DNA of 64,000 nucleotides from Maricaulis sp. (GTDB taxonomy: Bacteria > Pseudomonadota > Alphaproteobacteria > Caulobacterales > Maricaulaceae). Each line of letters starts with the position of its first letter. Within the stretch, counting starts at the first letter, position 1. The position numbers were made by a program, and so were the translations under genes. A model generated the notes under the pieces. The model had not been told where the DNA came from, searched no databases, and was given only the letters and a program-made list of their open reading frames with translations. Of this stretch, positions 1 to 9,219 are shown one piece after another. The stretch lies in contig JAEPND010000008.1 of assembly GCA_017643585.1 (NCBI GenBank), positions 84,331-148,330 of the forward strand, written 5' to 3'.

Positions 1-58
1 CTCACTGGCGTTCGCACCCCCTTCGACCTCGCCTTCGCCTCTGGCTTCGGCGAGCCCG

Positions 59-78
59 CTTCCCCGCGAGCGGGGAAG
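59..78. repeat. Short GC-rich inverted repeat downstream of the LysR gene
   Basis: A perfect 9-base stem (CTTCCCCGC / GCGGGGAAG) with a 2-base loop lies just past the stop of the LysR gene. There is no clear T-run, so it is not a textbook terminator. The flanking 1-58 is GC-rich with no supportable gene. Confidence 0.4.
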
Positions 79-91
79 ATAAGCTGCTGGC

Positions 92-1021
92 CTACCCGCC
101 CGCCTCGGGAAACGCCTTGGGCGCCCGGTTGAGGCAGAACGCCATGGGTTGGAACAGCATCCATTGCACGAAGGCCTTGATCTTGGGCTCGTTGGCGCGC
201 TCCGGATCAAACACCATGTAGTGGGCGTGGGTGTGCGGGCTTTCATGCGCGAAGGGCTGGACCAGAGCACCGGCTGCGATCTGTTCGGCAAAATAGATCG
301 GGGTGACCATGCAGGCGGCATCTCCCGCCGCAATGGCGGCAGAGATCTCCATCGTCTGGGTCTCCAGTTCCAGGTGCGGGCGCGCGGGCAGGAGGGTCGG
401 GTCGATGCCCTGTTCCTCAAACCAGGCCTGCCACCAGGGCAGGGGCCCGAACAGGCGCAGCTTGAGCAGGTCTTCCGGTTTTTCCAGCGGTCCGAACCGC
501 TGCAGGGCTGCTGTTGGAACCAGGGGCGCCGTGGTGTCGTCAAACAGTTTGCGCGCTTCCAGCCCCTCCCAATAGCCATAGCCGGAGCGCAGGGCGATGT
601 CGGCTTCCCCGGCCTTGATATCGGTGATGTCGCGATTGGATTCGATGCGGACGGCCAGGTCGGGATTTTCCATCTGGAAGGTGCCGATGCGCGGGACCAG
701 CCAGTTGTTACAAAAGGTCGGGATGGCCGAGATGTGCAGGATGTGGTCCTGCTCGTCGCGCACATTCTCGAAGGTCCGCTCAAGCAGGCGGAAGGCTTCG
801 CTGGTGCCGCTGGCGAGACGGGCGCCGCGGGCGGTCAGCTCCACATGGCGCGGCTTGCGATCAAACACCGCAAAGCCCAGCCGGTCTTCCAGCTGTTTGA
901 TCTGATAGCTCACCGCAGCCTGGGTCATGCCCAGGGCTTCACCCGTGCGCGTGAAATTGCCAAGGCGGGCAGCGGTCTCGAAAACGCGGATGGCCTGGAT
1001 GGGAGGTAGAGATTGGGGCAT
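92..1021 (-). CDS. LysR-family transcriptional regulator, GcvA-like
   Basis: 309 residues, the usual LysR length. The N-terminal winged helix-turn-helix (about residues 8-66; LPPIQAIRVFETAARLGNFT, then TQAAVSYQIKQLE) is followed by a LysR substrate-binding domain (about 95-295). The opening and the QAAVSYQIKQLE recognition helix are typical of the GcvA subgroup. It is divergent from a 49-codon ORF whose start lies 91 bases away, the usual arrangement for a LysR regulator and its target. The effector cannot be told from sequence. The family call is firm; a specific role such as glycine-cleavage control is not. Confidence 0.93.
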   Translation of the reverse strand: MPQSLPPIQAIRVFETAARLGNFTRTGEALGMTQAAVSYQIKQLEDRLGFAVFDRKPRHVELTARGARLASGTSEAFRLLERTFENVRDEQDHILHISAIPTFCNNWLVPRIGTFQMENPDLAVRIESNRDITDIKAGEADIALRSGYGYWEGLEARKLFDDTTAPLVPTAALQRFGPLEKPEDLLKLRLFGPLPWWQAWFEEQGIDPTLLPARPHLELETQTMEISAAIAAGDAACMVTPIYFAEQIAAGALVQPFAHESPHTHAHYMVFDPERANEPKIKAFVQWMLFQPMAFCLNRAPKAFPEAGG

Positions 1022-1112
1022 AAGAACAGCTTATGACAGACCCTTGATGTTTAGTTGGAATGGGTCTCCATATCAAGCGTAAGACATGTCTCAGTTAATG
1101 ACGGAGACGAAA

Positions 1113-1262
1113 ATGGCTTACGATTGGAGATATGACACCAATGCCCCTGAGGACGCGCAGATCTATTACGGACGGGCAGGCTGGCTGACCCGGCTGGTGC
1201 GGGCCCTCGAGGATTTCTTCGGCTATCTGAGAAAGTCCGGAGACTATAATCGCAAGGTTTAG
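1113..1262 (+). CDS. Small hypothetical protein, 49 aa, divergent from LysR gene
   Basis: The ATG at 1113 is preceded by a GGAG Shine-Dalgarno (ACGGAGACGAAA). The frame reads MAYDWRYDTN..., rich in aromatic and charged residues, and ends ...DYNRKV with TAG at 1260-1262. That stop overlaps the TAA of the convergent SprA-like gene by four bases (TTAG). There is no signal peptide or obvious membrane segment. I do not recognise the family. Divergence from the LysR gene, a good ribosome site and a protein-like composition support it being real. It could be the LysR target or an autoregulated partner. Confidence 0.55.
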   Translation: MAYDWRYDTNAPEDAQIYYGRAGWLTRLVRALEDFFGYLRKSGDYNRKV

Positions 1263-1909
1263 AGAGGGCTGGCGGGTGTCGCCGGTGTGGTCGACGCGTA
1301 TACGCCCTGCGCGTAGGCCATCAGATCAAACGGAGCCGCTACCCCCTGGGCCTGGTTCGCGGCGCCTGCTTCCTGCTCTTCCCGAGCCGTCTCTCGCATT
1401 TCGGCCAGCTTCTGGTTGAGATCGCCGCTCAACATGCTCTCCGGACTGTTCGGGGCAGCCCCTTCGGTCCGCTGCGTGTTGAGCTCGGCCTGGGCCTTCA
1501 TCATCTGCGCATCGGCGAGCGCCGCCACCTTGCGGTCCTGGGCCGACGGTTCGGCCGGAGCCAGGGCGGCAGCCTTGACAATGCGCATCTTCTCGATGGT
1601 CGCTTCCGGATCGCCGGCAATTTCGCTCGCATCGATCGGAACTTCTCCCCCTACGGCGTAGGAGCGACCATCGGGACCCTTCTGGAATTCATAGCTGATG
1701 GCGCCGGCATATTGGCCGCCAACATTCTTGTGCGCCTGTTCGTGCGCACGCACCTCGGCGTCGCGCGCTTTCAGCTTGGCGACCTGGGCCTGTTCTTCCT
1801 TGGATAGAGGCTGGTTGAGGCCCCCGTTTTTCTGGGGGGCAGGCGCACTTGCAGAGGCCGATGCCTGGGGCATCGACGGCAAGCCGGATAACGCGCCAAC
1901 ACTGCTCAT
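1259..1909 (-). CDS. SprA-related putative metalloprotease-like protein
   Basis: 216 residues. The core (about 50-130) contains HEQAHKNVGGQYAG, the HExxH-like element of the SprA-related family (PF12118, sometimes called CJM1_0395-type), then SYEFQKGPDGRSYAVGGEVPID and an ALAPAEPSAQDRKVAALA segment that are also characteristic. The N-terminus is low-complexity (Ala, Ser, Pro) and the C-terminus is Gln/Ala-rich and probably disordered. The family is named from sequence; proteolytic activity is not established. The stop interlocks with that of the small ORF at 1113-1262. Confidence 0.8.
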   Translation of the reverse strand: MSSVGALSGLPSMPQASASASAPAPQKNGGLNQPLSKEEQAQVAKLKARDAEVRAHEQAHKNVGGQYAGAISYEFQKGPDGRSYAVGGEVPIDASEIAGDPEATIEKMRIVKAAALAPAEPSAQDRKVAALADAQMMKAQAELNTQRTEGAAPNSPESMLSGDLNQKLAEMRETAREEQEAGAANQAQGVAAPFDLMAYAQGVYASTTPATPASPL

Positions 1910-1955
1910 GCCGAAATTATCGGCCGAGGCGCTTAATCAGATGTGAAAATCGGGG

Positions 1956-2261
1956 CTAGGGCAGTTCCTTGACCGTATCGCGGGAGCCATCGACGCGCTC
2001 GCGCAATTCCTTGCCGGTCTTGAAGAAGGGAACGTGTTTTTCCTTCACGGATACGCTTTCGCCGGTGCGCGGGTTGCGGCCGGTGCGGGCCGGGCGCTGG
2101 CGAACGGAAAAGGCACCAAATCCACGAAGCTCGACCCGGTCACCACGGGCGAGGGCATCGGTCACGCCATCGAGGATCGTATTGACCACACGCTCCACAT
2201 CCCGGTGGTAGAGGTGGGGATTGGCTTCTGCCAGACGATCGATCAGCTCGGATTTGATCAT
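1956..2261 (-). CDS. ihfB: Integration host factor subunit beta
   Basis: 101 residues of the bacterial HU/IHF fold. It starts [17 protein letters not shown] and has the DNA-binding arm [22 protein letters not shown], with the intercalating Pro in GRNPRTG, followed by [13 protein letters not shown] chose the ATG at 2261 because an ACGGAGG ribosome site precedes it; an upstream in-frame extension of 18 residues lacks family similarity. IHF-beta pairs with IHF-alpha, encoded elsewhere, to bend DNA. It lies just downstream of rpsA, the conserved order in proteobacteria, but a terminator separates them. Confidence 0.95.
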   Translation of the reverse strand: MIKSELIDRLAEANPHLYHRDVERVVNTILDGVTDALARGDRVELRGFGAFSVRQRPARTGRNPRTGESVSVKEKHVPFFKTGKELRERVDGSRDTVKELP

Positions 2262-2324
2262 GCCATGCCTCCGTGTTTGCTCGATAAAACTGCCTTGAGA
2301 CAGAGGGCACGTCAACGCTTGATC

Positions 2325-2358
2325 AAAAAAAATCGGCCGAAGCAGTGCTCCGGCCGAT
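2325..2358 (-). terminator. Rho-independent terminator of rpsA
   Basis: Read on the minus strand, ATCGGCCG pairs with CGGCCGAT around an 11-12 base loop and is followed by a run of seven or eight T. It lies 29 bases past the rpsA stop and 64 bases before the ihfB start, so ihfB probably has its own promoter or relies on read-through. Confidence 0.9.
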
Positions 2359-2386
2359 CAATTTTTATTCGTTTGAACGTATGGGC

Positions 2387-4090
2387 TTAGCTTTTGTCTT
2401 CGCCGTCGTTCTCGCGCAGGGCAGCGCCCAGGATGTCACCCAGGGATGCACCGGCATCGGAAGAACCATACTGCTCAACCGCTTCACGCTCCTCGGAGAT
2501 CTCCAGTGCCTTGATGGACAGGGAGATACGGCGAGATGCCTTGTCGACATTGGTGACGCGAGCGTCGACCTTGTCGCCTACAGCAAAGCGCTCCGGACGC
2601 TGTTCCGCACGATCGCGGGACAGGTCGGACTTGCGGATGAAGGCTTTCACAGCCGTGTCGTCGCCGAAGGTGACTTCGATGCCGCCGGACGTGATTTCCG
2701 TAACCGTACAGGTGACGGTGTCGTTGCGGTTGACGCCAGAGCTGTCCATCGGGTCGCCAGCAAGCTGCTTGATGCCCAGGGAGACACGCTCTTTCTCGAC
2801 GTCAACGTCGAGAACCTTCGCGTCAACCATGTCGCCCTTCTTGAAGGCTTCCATGGCTTCTTCGCCAGACTGGTCCCAGGAGATGTCGGACAGGTGAACC
2901 ATGCCGTCTATGTCGCCTTCCAGGCCAACGAACAGACCGAACTCGGTGATGTTCTTGATCTCGCCCTGGATGGCGGAACCGGACGGGTGGTTCTCTGCGA
3001 ACACTTCCCACGGATTGCGCTGGGTCTGCTTGACGCCCAGGGAGATGCGGCGCTTCTCGGCGTCGACATCGAGAACCATGACCTGAACTTCCTGAGAAGT
3101 GGACAGGATCTTGCCCGGGTGGACGTTTTTCTTGGTCCAGGACATTTCGGAAACGTGGACCAGGCCTTCAACGCCCTGTTCCAGCTCAACGAATGCACCG
3201 TACTCGGCGATGTTGGTGACACGACCTTCGAAGGTTGCGCCAACCGGGTATTTCGCAGCAACGCCATCCCAAGGGTCAGACATCAGCTGTTTCATGCCGA
3301 GGGAGATACGCTGGGTGTCCTTGTTGATCTTGATGATCTGGACGGAAACCGTCTGACCAACTTCGACAACTTCGGACGGGTGGCCAACGCGGCTCCAGGA
3401 CATGTCGGTGACGTGCAGCAGGCCGTCAATGCCGCCCAGGTCAACGAACGCACCATAATCGGTGATGTTCTTGACCACGCCTTCGCGTGCTTCGCCTTCA
3501 GCCAGCTGGCCGACGAGTTCAGCACGCTGTTCGGCACGGCTCTCTTCGAGGACGGCGCGGCGGGAAACAACGATGTTTCCGCGCGGACGGTCCATCTTGA
3601 GGATGGCGAACGGCTGTTCCTGGTTCATCAGCGGACCAACGTCGCGGACCGGACGAATATCGACCTGGGAACCCGGCAGGAACGCAGATGCGCCGCCGAG
3701 ATCGACAGTGAAACCGCCTTTGACGCGACCGACGATCGCACCATTGACCGGCTCTTTCTTGTCGAAGGACTTCTCGAGGCGGTCCCAGCTTTCTTCGCGG
3801 CGAGCCTTGTCGCGCGACAGAATGGCGTCACCGAGCGCGTTTTCGATGCGCTCAAGGTAGACTTCAACCTCGTCACCCACGGACGGGGCTTCGGATCCCG
3901 GACCGGTGAATTCGCGCAGCGGGACGCGGCCTTCGGTCTTCAGACCAACATCGACAACAACAACGTCGTTTTCGATTGCGGTCACGGTGCCTTTGACAAC
4001 TTGGCCCTCGGCCAGATCGCGGCCGGCCAGGCTTGCCTCGAGCATCGCGGCAAAGTCATCAGTCGTCGGGGTGAGTGTTTCGGTAGACAT
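2387..4090 (-). CDS. rpsA: 30S ribosomal protein S1
   Basis: 567 residues, close to the length of other alphaproteobacterial S1 proteins. It contains six S1 (OB-fold) domains, starting near residues 30, 115, 205, 290, 378 and 462. Domains 3-6 carry the typical NITDYGAFVDLGGIDGLLHV or close variants. S1 binds mRNA leaders and brings them to the 30S subunit. It follows cmk after a 182-base gap (4091-4272) that could hold a leader with autogenous control, but I can name no specific element there. A strong terminator follows. Confidence 0.97.
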   Translation of the reverse strand: MSTETLTPTTDDFAAMLEASLAGRDLAEGQVVKGTVTAIENDVVVVDVGLKTEGRVPLREFTGPGSEAPSVGDEVEVYLERIENALGDAILSRDKARREESWDRLEKSFDKKEPVNGAIVGRVKGGFTVDLGGASAFLPGSQVDIRPVRDVGPLMNQEQPFAILKMDRPRGNIVVSRRAVLEESRAEQRAELVGQLAEGEAREGVVKNITDYGAFVDLGGIDGLLHVTDMSWSRVGHPSEVVEVGQTVSVQIIKINKDTQRISLGMKQLMSDPWDGVAAKYPVGATFEGRVTNIAEYGAFVELEQGVEGLVHVSEMSWTKKNVHPGKILSTSQEVQVMVLDVDAEKRRISLGVKQTQRNPWEVFAENHPSGSAIQGEIKNITEFGLFVGLEGDIDGMVHLSDISWDQSGEEAMEAFKKGDMVDAKVLDVDVEKERVSLGIKQLAGDPMDSSGVNRNDTVTCTVTEITSGGIEVTFGDDTAVKAFIRKSDLSRDRAEQRPERFAVGDKVDARVTNVDKASRRISLSIKALEISEEREAVEQYGSSDAGASLGDILGAALRENDGEDKS

Positions 4091-4272
4091 TTAAAGGGTT
4101 GCTCCAGTACAGCGCGGTCAAGCTAAAAATCGGTGATGGCGCTGTCTTAGTGCTGATGAATCAGCGGGTTAGAGTTCAAACAAGAGTGGGCCGAACGCCA
4201 CCCTTTGCTCCGGAAGAGAGCAATTGAGGTCTTGTCCGGTACTCGGCTGTGATCACGGAGTGCTCGGAAGTG

Positions 4273-4899
4273 TCACGCCTTTTGGCGCTTTTCCACAATC
4301 CTCACGGCTTCCGCGATGGCCGCGTCTATACTCAAGGATGACGTATCAAGCAAGGTTGCATCCTCCGCCTTGCGCATGGGGGCATCGGATCGCTGGGCAT
4401 CGCGCGCGTCGCGTTCGAGCGTCTGGGCGAGCATTTGCTCGAAGGTGATCGGATCGCCCTTGGCGTTCAGCTCGGTCTGACGGCGCCGGGCCCGGGTCTC
4501 AGGATCGGCGGTGACGAAGAGCTTCACTTCGGCATCCGGACAAATCACGGTCCCGATATCGCGACCATCCAGAATGGCGCCACCGGGTTGGGTGGCAAAG
4601 GCGCGTTGCACGTCGAACAAGGCGTCGCGGACGGGTTGTTGCTTGGCCACCTGCGAGGCTGCGACACCGACCTCGGCCGTGCGGATCCGGTCTTCGTCGA
4701 TGGCCGTGACATCAAGCGACGTTGCGGCTCGAACCGCGGCGGCCTCATCGGTCGGGTCCTCACCGGCGTCGAGTACCCGCAAGGCCGTTGCTCGATAAAG
4801 ACTGCCGGTATCGAGATAGGGCAGGCCGAATGTCTGTGACAATGCGCGGGCGATCGTGCCCTTACCCGAGGCCAGTGGACCATCAACGGCGATGATCAT
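4273..4899 (-). CDS. cmk: Cytidylate kinase
   Basis: 208 residues. The N-terminal P-loop is unusual, with GPLASGKGT in [20 protein letters not shown] where most CMP kinases have GP(A/S)(G/A)(S/A)[36 protein letters not shown] and ETRARRR are the CMP-kinase signatures for nucleotide binding and the lid. It phosphorylates CMP/dCMP to the diphosphates. The start overlaps the aroA stop by four bases, so the two are translationally coupled. The aroA-cmk-rpsA order is widely conserved. Confidence 0.96.
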   Translation of the reverse strand: MIIAVDGPLASGKGTIARALSQTFGLPYLDTGSLYRATALRVLDAGEDPTDEAAAVRAATSLDVTAIDEDRIRTAEVGVAASQVAKQQPVRDALFDVQRAFATQPGGAILDGRDIGTVICPDAEVKLFVTADPETRARRRQTELNAKGDPITFEQMLAQTLERDARDAQRSDAPMRKAEDATLLDTSSLSIDAAIAEAVRIVEKRQKA

Positions 4900-6236
4900 T
4901 CCGTGGGCTCCATGGTCGCGCCCAGACCCAGCATGTGATCGAGGAAGTCCGGATAGCTGGTGGCGATCATGCTGGCATCATCGATGGTAACCGCGTCCTC
5001 TGCGATCAGGCCCAGAACCAGCGCGCTCATGGCAATCCGGTGGTCGTGATGGGTGATGACATGGCCACCGCCCGGCACCGTTCCACCCGTGCCGACCACG
5101 TCCAGCCCGTCATCGCGAATGATCGTCTCTACCCCATTCGAGGTCAGCAAGTCGGATGTGCCCATCAGGCGGTCGCTTTCCTTGGCACGCAGTTCGGCCA
5201 GTCCGTTCATGCGGGTTACGCCTTCTGCCGCAGCTGCCGCAACGCCCAGGATCGGGTATTCATCAATCATGGACGGGGCGCGATCTTCCGGGACGCTGAC
5301 ACCCTTGAGGCTGGAATGACGGGCTCGGATATCGATGGTCTTCTCGCCGGCCATATCCGCGGCAGGGGTGATAACGAGGTCTGCGCCCATCTCCGTGAGG
5401 GTCGTGTAGAGACCGGTGCGGGCGGGATTATCCATGACACCGCGAAGAGTGATCTCAGATCCCGGCGTAATCAGGGCCGCGACCACCGCGAAGGCGGCCG
5501 AACTCGGGTCACCTGGTACGCGCACCGGAGTGGCCGTCAGGGTCTGTTCGCCGGGCAGGGATATGGTCCAGCCGCCGCCTGTCGTCTCGACCGAGATTTG
5601 CGCGCCGAACAGCTTGAGCATGGTCTCGGTGTGGTCGCGCGTCGGGGTCGGTTCGTGGATGACGGTGGTGCCCGACGCACCAAGCCCTGCCAGCAACAGG
5701 GCGGATTTGACCTGGGCGGAGGCAATAGGCGGGGTGTAGCGAATGGCGTCCAGCGGAGCGCTCTCCACGGTTACGGGCAGTCGCCCCTCCGTCGTGGTGA
5801 CGTCTGCGCCCATTTCCGACAACGGGTCGGTCACGCGCCGCATCGGCCGGCCCGACAGGCTTTCATCGCCGACAAAGCGCGCGGTCGCACCCGTTCCGGC
5901 CACGACGCCCATCATGAGGCGTGCGCCGGTTCCGGAGTTTCCGAAATCGAGATCGGCGTCAGGTGATTCGAATTTTCCGCCCAGACCGGTCACCGACCAG
6001 CGATTATCGCCAAGATTTTGCACATCGGCGCCGAGAGCGGCGATGGCCTTGGCCGTATTGATCACATCCTCGCTTTCCAGCAGGCCTTCGATCTGGGTGT
6101 TACCGTTAGCAAGTCCTCCAAAAATAAGGGATCTATGCGAGATGGACTTGTCTCCGGGTGCGGCGAAATCGCCGCTCAGCGGGCCCGAGCGGGAGGCAGA
6201 AAAAGGGCCTTGCAGAGTGAAAGAATTTTGGGGCAT
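4896..6236 (-). CDS. aroA: 3-phosphoshikimate 1-carboxyvinyltransferase (EPSP synthase), class II-like
   Basis: About 446 residues. It makes EPSP from shikimate-3-phosphate and PEP in aromatic amino acid synthesis. Visible motifs are [20 protein letters not shown] (PEP and S3P binding), [52 protein letters not shown] and LRAKESDR. The overall text is close to class II enzymes such as CP4, but the PEP-site loop reads GNSGTGAR with Gly where CP4 has its resistance-associated Ala. The start at 6236 (MPQNSFTL) and one four codons upstream (6248) are both possible; neither has a clear ribosome site. Confidence 0.95.
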   Translation of the reverse strand: MPQNSFTLQGPFSASRSGPLSGDFAAPGDKSISHRSLIFGGLANGNTQIEGLLESEDVINTAKAIAALGADVQNLGDNRWSVTGLGGKFESPDADLDFGNSGTGARLMMGVVAGTGATARFVGDESLSGRPMRRVTDPLSEMGADVTTTEGRLPVTVESAPLDAIRYTPPIASAQVKSALLLAGLGASGTTVIHEPTPTRDHTETMLKLFGAQISVETTGGGWTISLPGEQTLTATPVRVPGDPSSAAFAVVAALITPGSEITLRGVMDNPARTGLYTTLTEMGADLVITPAADMAGEKTIDIRARHSSLKGVSVPEDRAPSMIDEYPILGVAAAAAEGVTRMNGLAELRAKESDRLMGTSDLLTSNGVETIIRDDGLDVVGTGGTVPGGGHVITHHDHRIAMSALVLGLIAEDAVTIDDASMIATSYPDFLDHMLGLGATMEPTE

Positions 6237-6346
6237 CAAGAAAAACACAAGGATTGGGGTGACATCACGGTGATCAGGTTTTGACAGAGCGCGGTGATCG
6301 TGGCAACGGGACCCGCCGAAACGTATTGTGGTTATGAAGGGAAGTC

Positions 6347-6790
6347 ATGGCCAAAGCAGATCTTGGAACCAAGCGCACCTGCCCTAGCTGCGCTGCCAAA
6401 TTTTACGACCTGGGCCGCCAGCCTGCGCGGTGCCCGAAGTGTGAGCATGAGTTCGATCCGGAAGCCCTGGAGCCGAAACTGCCGGTAGCGGATGATCCGA
6501 AACCGGAAGAGGCCGAGGAGCAGAAGGGCAAGGAAGCCGACGAACAGGACGGTTTCGAGGACGAGGCTGACGATACGCCGGAAGTCGACGAAGCGGCCAA
6601 CGAAGTGCCGGATTCCGATGATGACGACGATGAGGACGGTTCCGGCCTCAGCGACGATATCGGAGACGATTTCGAGTCCGAAGACGACCTCGACGATGAT
6701 GATGAGGACGACAACACCAAGGTCCTGATCGACGAGGAAGACGACGAGGATTTCGGCGACTTCAACATCGATAAAGAGGAAGATCTCTGA
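6347..6790 (+). CDS. TIGR02300 family protein (FYDLN zinc-ribbon-like, acidic tail)
   Basis: 147 residues. The N-terminus MAKADLGTKRTCPSCAAKFYDL contains the FYDL signature and two CxxC pairs (CPSC, CPKC), suggesting a small zinc ribbon. From about residue 55 the protein is extremely acidic, with runs of Asp/Glu (for example DSDDDDDEDG). The family is typical of alphaproteobacteria and of unknown function. It is divergent from aroA and followed by tRNA-Ala. The ribosome site is GAAGGGAAGTC before the ATG. Confidence 0.9.
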   Translation: MAKADLGTKRTCPSCAAKFYDLGRQPARCPKCEHEFDPEALEPKLPVADDPKPEEAEEQKGKEADEQDGFEDEADDTPEVDEAANEVPDSDDDDDEDGSGLSDDIGDDFESEDDLDDDDEDDNTKVLIDEEDDEDFGDFNIDKEEDL

Positions 6791-6893
6791 TCTTCTGCAG
6801 TACGGGGCGCAGCGGGCTCTTGATCCGGACACAATCCGGGACTAGGTTCCGCGCCTCTTGGCCGCTGACCCCAATGCGGCCAACCCGAGTTTC

Positions 6894-6969
<76 letters not shown>

Positions 6970-6976
6970 TTATCGA

Positions 6977-7008
6977 AAACCCCGCTGTCACCAGCGGGGT
7001 TTTTTGTT
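6977..7008. terminator. Bidirectional rho-independent terminator after tRNA-Ala
   Basis: AACCCCGCTG and CAGCGGGGTT pair around a TCAC loop and are followed on the plus strand by TTTTTTGTTG. The A-rich left flank gives a weaker T-run on the minus strand, so it may also stop the convergent Sel1 gene, whose coding region ends at 7020. Confidence 0.9.
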
Positions 7009-7019
7009 GTTCCGTTGCC

Positions 7020-7880
7020 TTACAGCCGGTCCAGATACTGGGTGGAGCGTTGTTCCGCCTCGGTCAGCTGGGCTTCTTCCAGTTGGTCCTCGATGGCTGA
7101 GGCGCTTTCAGCCGCGTCGAGATCACCCAGCGTGGCTGCGGTATAGAGCAGGGCGAGGGCCTCGACGAGATCGACATCGCCGCCCTCGCCGTCAAGCATC
7201 GCCTGGGCCAGCGCGGCCATGGACAGCGGGTCGCCACCGTCCGAGCCTGCCTGCCAGTAGGTGCGAGCGGCGGCCGGGTCCGCTTCGCCTTCCATGCCGG
7301 TCATGGCGCCAATGCCGAGAATATAGTTGGCGCCGGCCAGGCTGGTGTCGGCCGCAAGGGCCGCACGGGCGGCCGCGAGCGCCGCATCCGTATCCTCAAT
7401 GGCTTCCGGGCCGAACATCAGGGCTTCGGCGAGTCGTAACTGGGCGAAGGCTCCGACATCATTGCGTCCGGACAGCTGGCGATAGATCGCCAGACCGGCC
7501 TCGGCCTCGCCCTCATAGTCGTAGACCAGCAAATCGGCCAGATCGATCCCGGCGCTTGTATTGCGCGCCTGCCAGGCGAGCTCGAAAAAGGCGCGGGCCC
7601 GATCGAGCTCGGCATCCGTGCCGATGCCATCGCGATAGATCAGTCCCAGCACGTGATTAGCTTCTGCCGAGCCATCATTGGCAGCCTGCACGAGCCAGTA
7701 ACGCCCGATGGCGAAGTCGGGATCCCCGTTTTCGGGGAATGTCATGGCGTAGCCATAGTTGAACGCGGCAGAGCTGTCGCCGGCTTCGGCGGCGAGCCTC
7801 AGATCATCGACATTATCCTGGGCGATCACGGGTGAAGCCAGCAGGGCCGCTGAAACGGCCAGGGTGACAAGGCGCAACAT
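7020..7880 (-). CDS. Exported Sel1-like / TPR repeat protein
   Basis: 286 residues from the ATG at 7880, which has a GGAGG site five bases upstream. A longer reading adds 14 residues without a signal peptide. The first 22 residues (MLRLVTLAVSAALLASPVIAQ) form a signal peptide ending in AQ. The rest is repeated helical pairs with Sel1 features, such as AAEAGDSSAAFNYGYAM, AANDGSAEANHVLGLIYRDG and DGGDPLSMAALAQAML. Such proteins scaffold complexes or take part in envelope signalling; the role here is unknown. It lies downstream of ptsN in the same direction. Confidence 0.85.
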   Translation of the reverse strand: MLRLVTLAVSAALLASPVIAQDNVDDLRLAAEAGDSSAAFNYGYAMTFPENGDPDFAIGRYWLVQAANDGSAEANHVLGLIYRDGIGTDAELDRARAFFELAWQARNTSAGIDLADLLVYDYEGEAEAGLAIYRQLSGRNDVGAFAQLRLAEALMFGPEAIEDTDAALAAARAALAADTSLAGANYILGIGAMTGMEGEADPAAARTYWQAGSDGGDPLSMAALAQAMLDGEGGDVDLVEALALLYTAATLGDLDAAESASAIEDQLEEAQLTEAEQRSTQYLDRL

Positions 7881-7942
7881 GAAGTCCTCCGGAAACTGTT
7901 TCCCCGGAGCATGCTGATCCAAGCTGAATGTGCGATGAGTGC

Positions 7943-8407
7943 CTAAGCGGCGTCCGTGGCCGGCTCACCAGAGAGGGCGGCGAAAACCGCGTCCGTGTTG
8001 GGGGCCGCGCGCAGGCGCTGTCGGATATCTTCACGTCGCAGCAGGCGGGATACGCGCGCCAGCGCCTTGAGGTGCTCTGCACCGGCATCTTCCGGTGCGA
8101 TCAGCATGAATATCAGGTCCGCCGGACGTCCGTCGATCGACTCAAAGTCGACCGGCGAACGCAGGCGGGCAAAAAAGCCCTGCACCCGTTCATTCCCACG
8201 AATGCGTGCATGAGGAATGGCGACGCCCTGTCCCACGCCGGTCGAGCCGAGACGTTCGCGCTGAAGAACGGCGTCGAAAATCGTACGCGCATTCAGCCCG
8301 GTCGTCTCTGCGGCCAGCTCGGCGAGAGATTGTAGAACTTGCTTTCGGCTTGAGGCACCCAAGTCAAGGATGACACCGTCGCCGGGAATGAGATCAGCTA
8401 ACGCCAT
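7943..8407 (-). CDS. ptsN: PTS IIA-like nitrogen regulatory protein (EIIA-Ntr)
   Basis: 154 residues of the PTS EIIA type 2 fold. GQGVAIPHARI carries the phosphorylated histidine (about residue 66), and DLIFMLIAPEDAGAEHLKALARVSRLLR is a typical later segment. EIIA-Ntr is the end of the PEP-EI(Ntr)-NPr relay and signals nitrogen/carbon status, potassium uptake and stringent control. Its place after rpoN and hpf is the classical sigma-54 cluster arrangement. Confidence 0.94.
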   Translation of the reverse strand: MALADLIPGDGVILDLGASSRKQVLQSLAELAAETTGLNARTIFDAVLQRERLGSTGVGQGVAIPHARIRGNERVQGFFARLRSPVDFESIDGRPADLIFMLIAPEDAGAEHLKALARVSRLLRREDIRQRLRAAPNTDAVFAALSGEPATDAA

Positions 8408-8423
8408 TGATAACTTCTAGTGT

Positions 8424-9041
8424 CTACGCGGTTGCTTTCCGCTCGGCTCGTGACGGGTCTACCCACCCGATGTTTCCATCAGGCCGTCGGTAGACGATGT
8501 TGACCCCCCCGTTTGCAGCGTTCTTGAAAAGCAGGAACGGCGAATCTGCCGCGTCCAGTTCCAGAGATGCCATGCCCACAGTCATCGTGCGGACTTCACC
8601 GGGCTTTTCCGCGATCACTATTGGTTCCGGAGAACCGTTCGCTGCCGGCAGGCTGTCGTCTTCATCGTCGTCGGAGAAGCTGTCACGCATCCCCTTGAGA
8701 ACGACGAAAGGAAGACTTTCGCCAGGTAGCTCGGACTTATTATCAGCGTGGTGGTTCTTCAGCTTGCGCTTGTAGCGGCGCAACCGCTTCTCCAGCTTGA
8801 TCATGGTGTCGTCTGCCGCCTTGTAGGCGTCATCCGCTTCACCATGGGCCTGGAGCATTACGCCGGACGGCAGGTGCAAGGAACAGTCGACCCGAAAACC
8901 GACCCCCTCGCGTGCGATGGCGACATAGGCCTCGCCCGGACGATTGAAGTATTTTGAGACCCCGTCCTCGACACGTCCGAGAATTTGTTCCCGAAGTGCG
9001 TCGCTGACGTCGATGCCTTTGCTGACAACTTGTGTATGCAT
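8424..9041 (-). CDS. hpf: Ribosome hibernation promoting factor, long form
   Basis: 205 residues from the ATG at 9041, preceded by AAGGAGCGC; a start seven codons upstream is less likely. The N-terminal YfiA/HPF domain (about 1-105; QVVSKGIDVSDALREQILGRVE, LHLPSGVMLQAHGEADDAYKAAD, KLEKRLRRYKRKLKN) is joined by an acidic linker to the C-terminal dimerisation domain (about 145-205; VGMASLELDAADSPFLLFKN and VYRRPDGNIGWVDP). Long HPF dimerises 70S ribosomes in stationary phase. Confidence 0.94.
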   Translation of the reverse strand: MHTQVVSKGIDVSDALREQILGRVEDGVSKYFNRPGEAYVAIAREGVGFRVDCSLHLPSGVMLQAHGEADDAYKAADDTMIKLEKRLRRYKRKLKNHHADNKSELPGESLPFVVLKGMRDSFSDDDEDDSLPAANGSPEPIVIAEKPGEVRTMTVGMASLELDAADSPFLLFKNAANGGVNIVYRRPDGNIGWVDPSRAERKATA

Positions 9042-9219
9042 GCGCTCCTTCCCGCTGGCCATTCACCAGCATGTGAGGCGTTTCCGAACTGCTCCGCCCC
9101 TTGGAAAGCGGGCGGAACCTAGTCGCGGGCGGACCCAAGAGTCAATCTTGAAGTTCGTCACGAATCGCACGGACGCATGGGTGCGCTTCGTCCCGCGAGG
9201 CGCTCATTTGCGGCAGACC

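Noticed and set aside
2345-4126. 593-codon plus-strand frame opposite rpsA
   Set aside because: It is the antisense shadow of six similar S1 domains; the high-GC codon pattern of rpsA leaves the complementary frame open.
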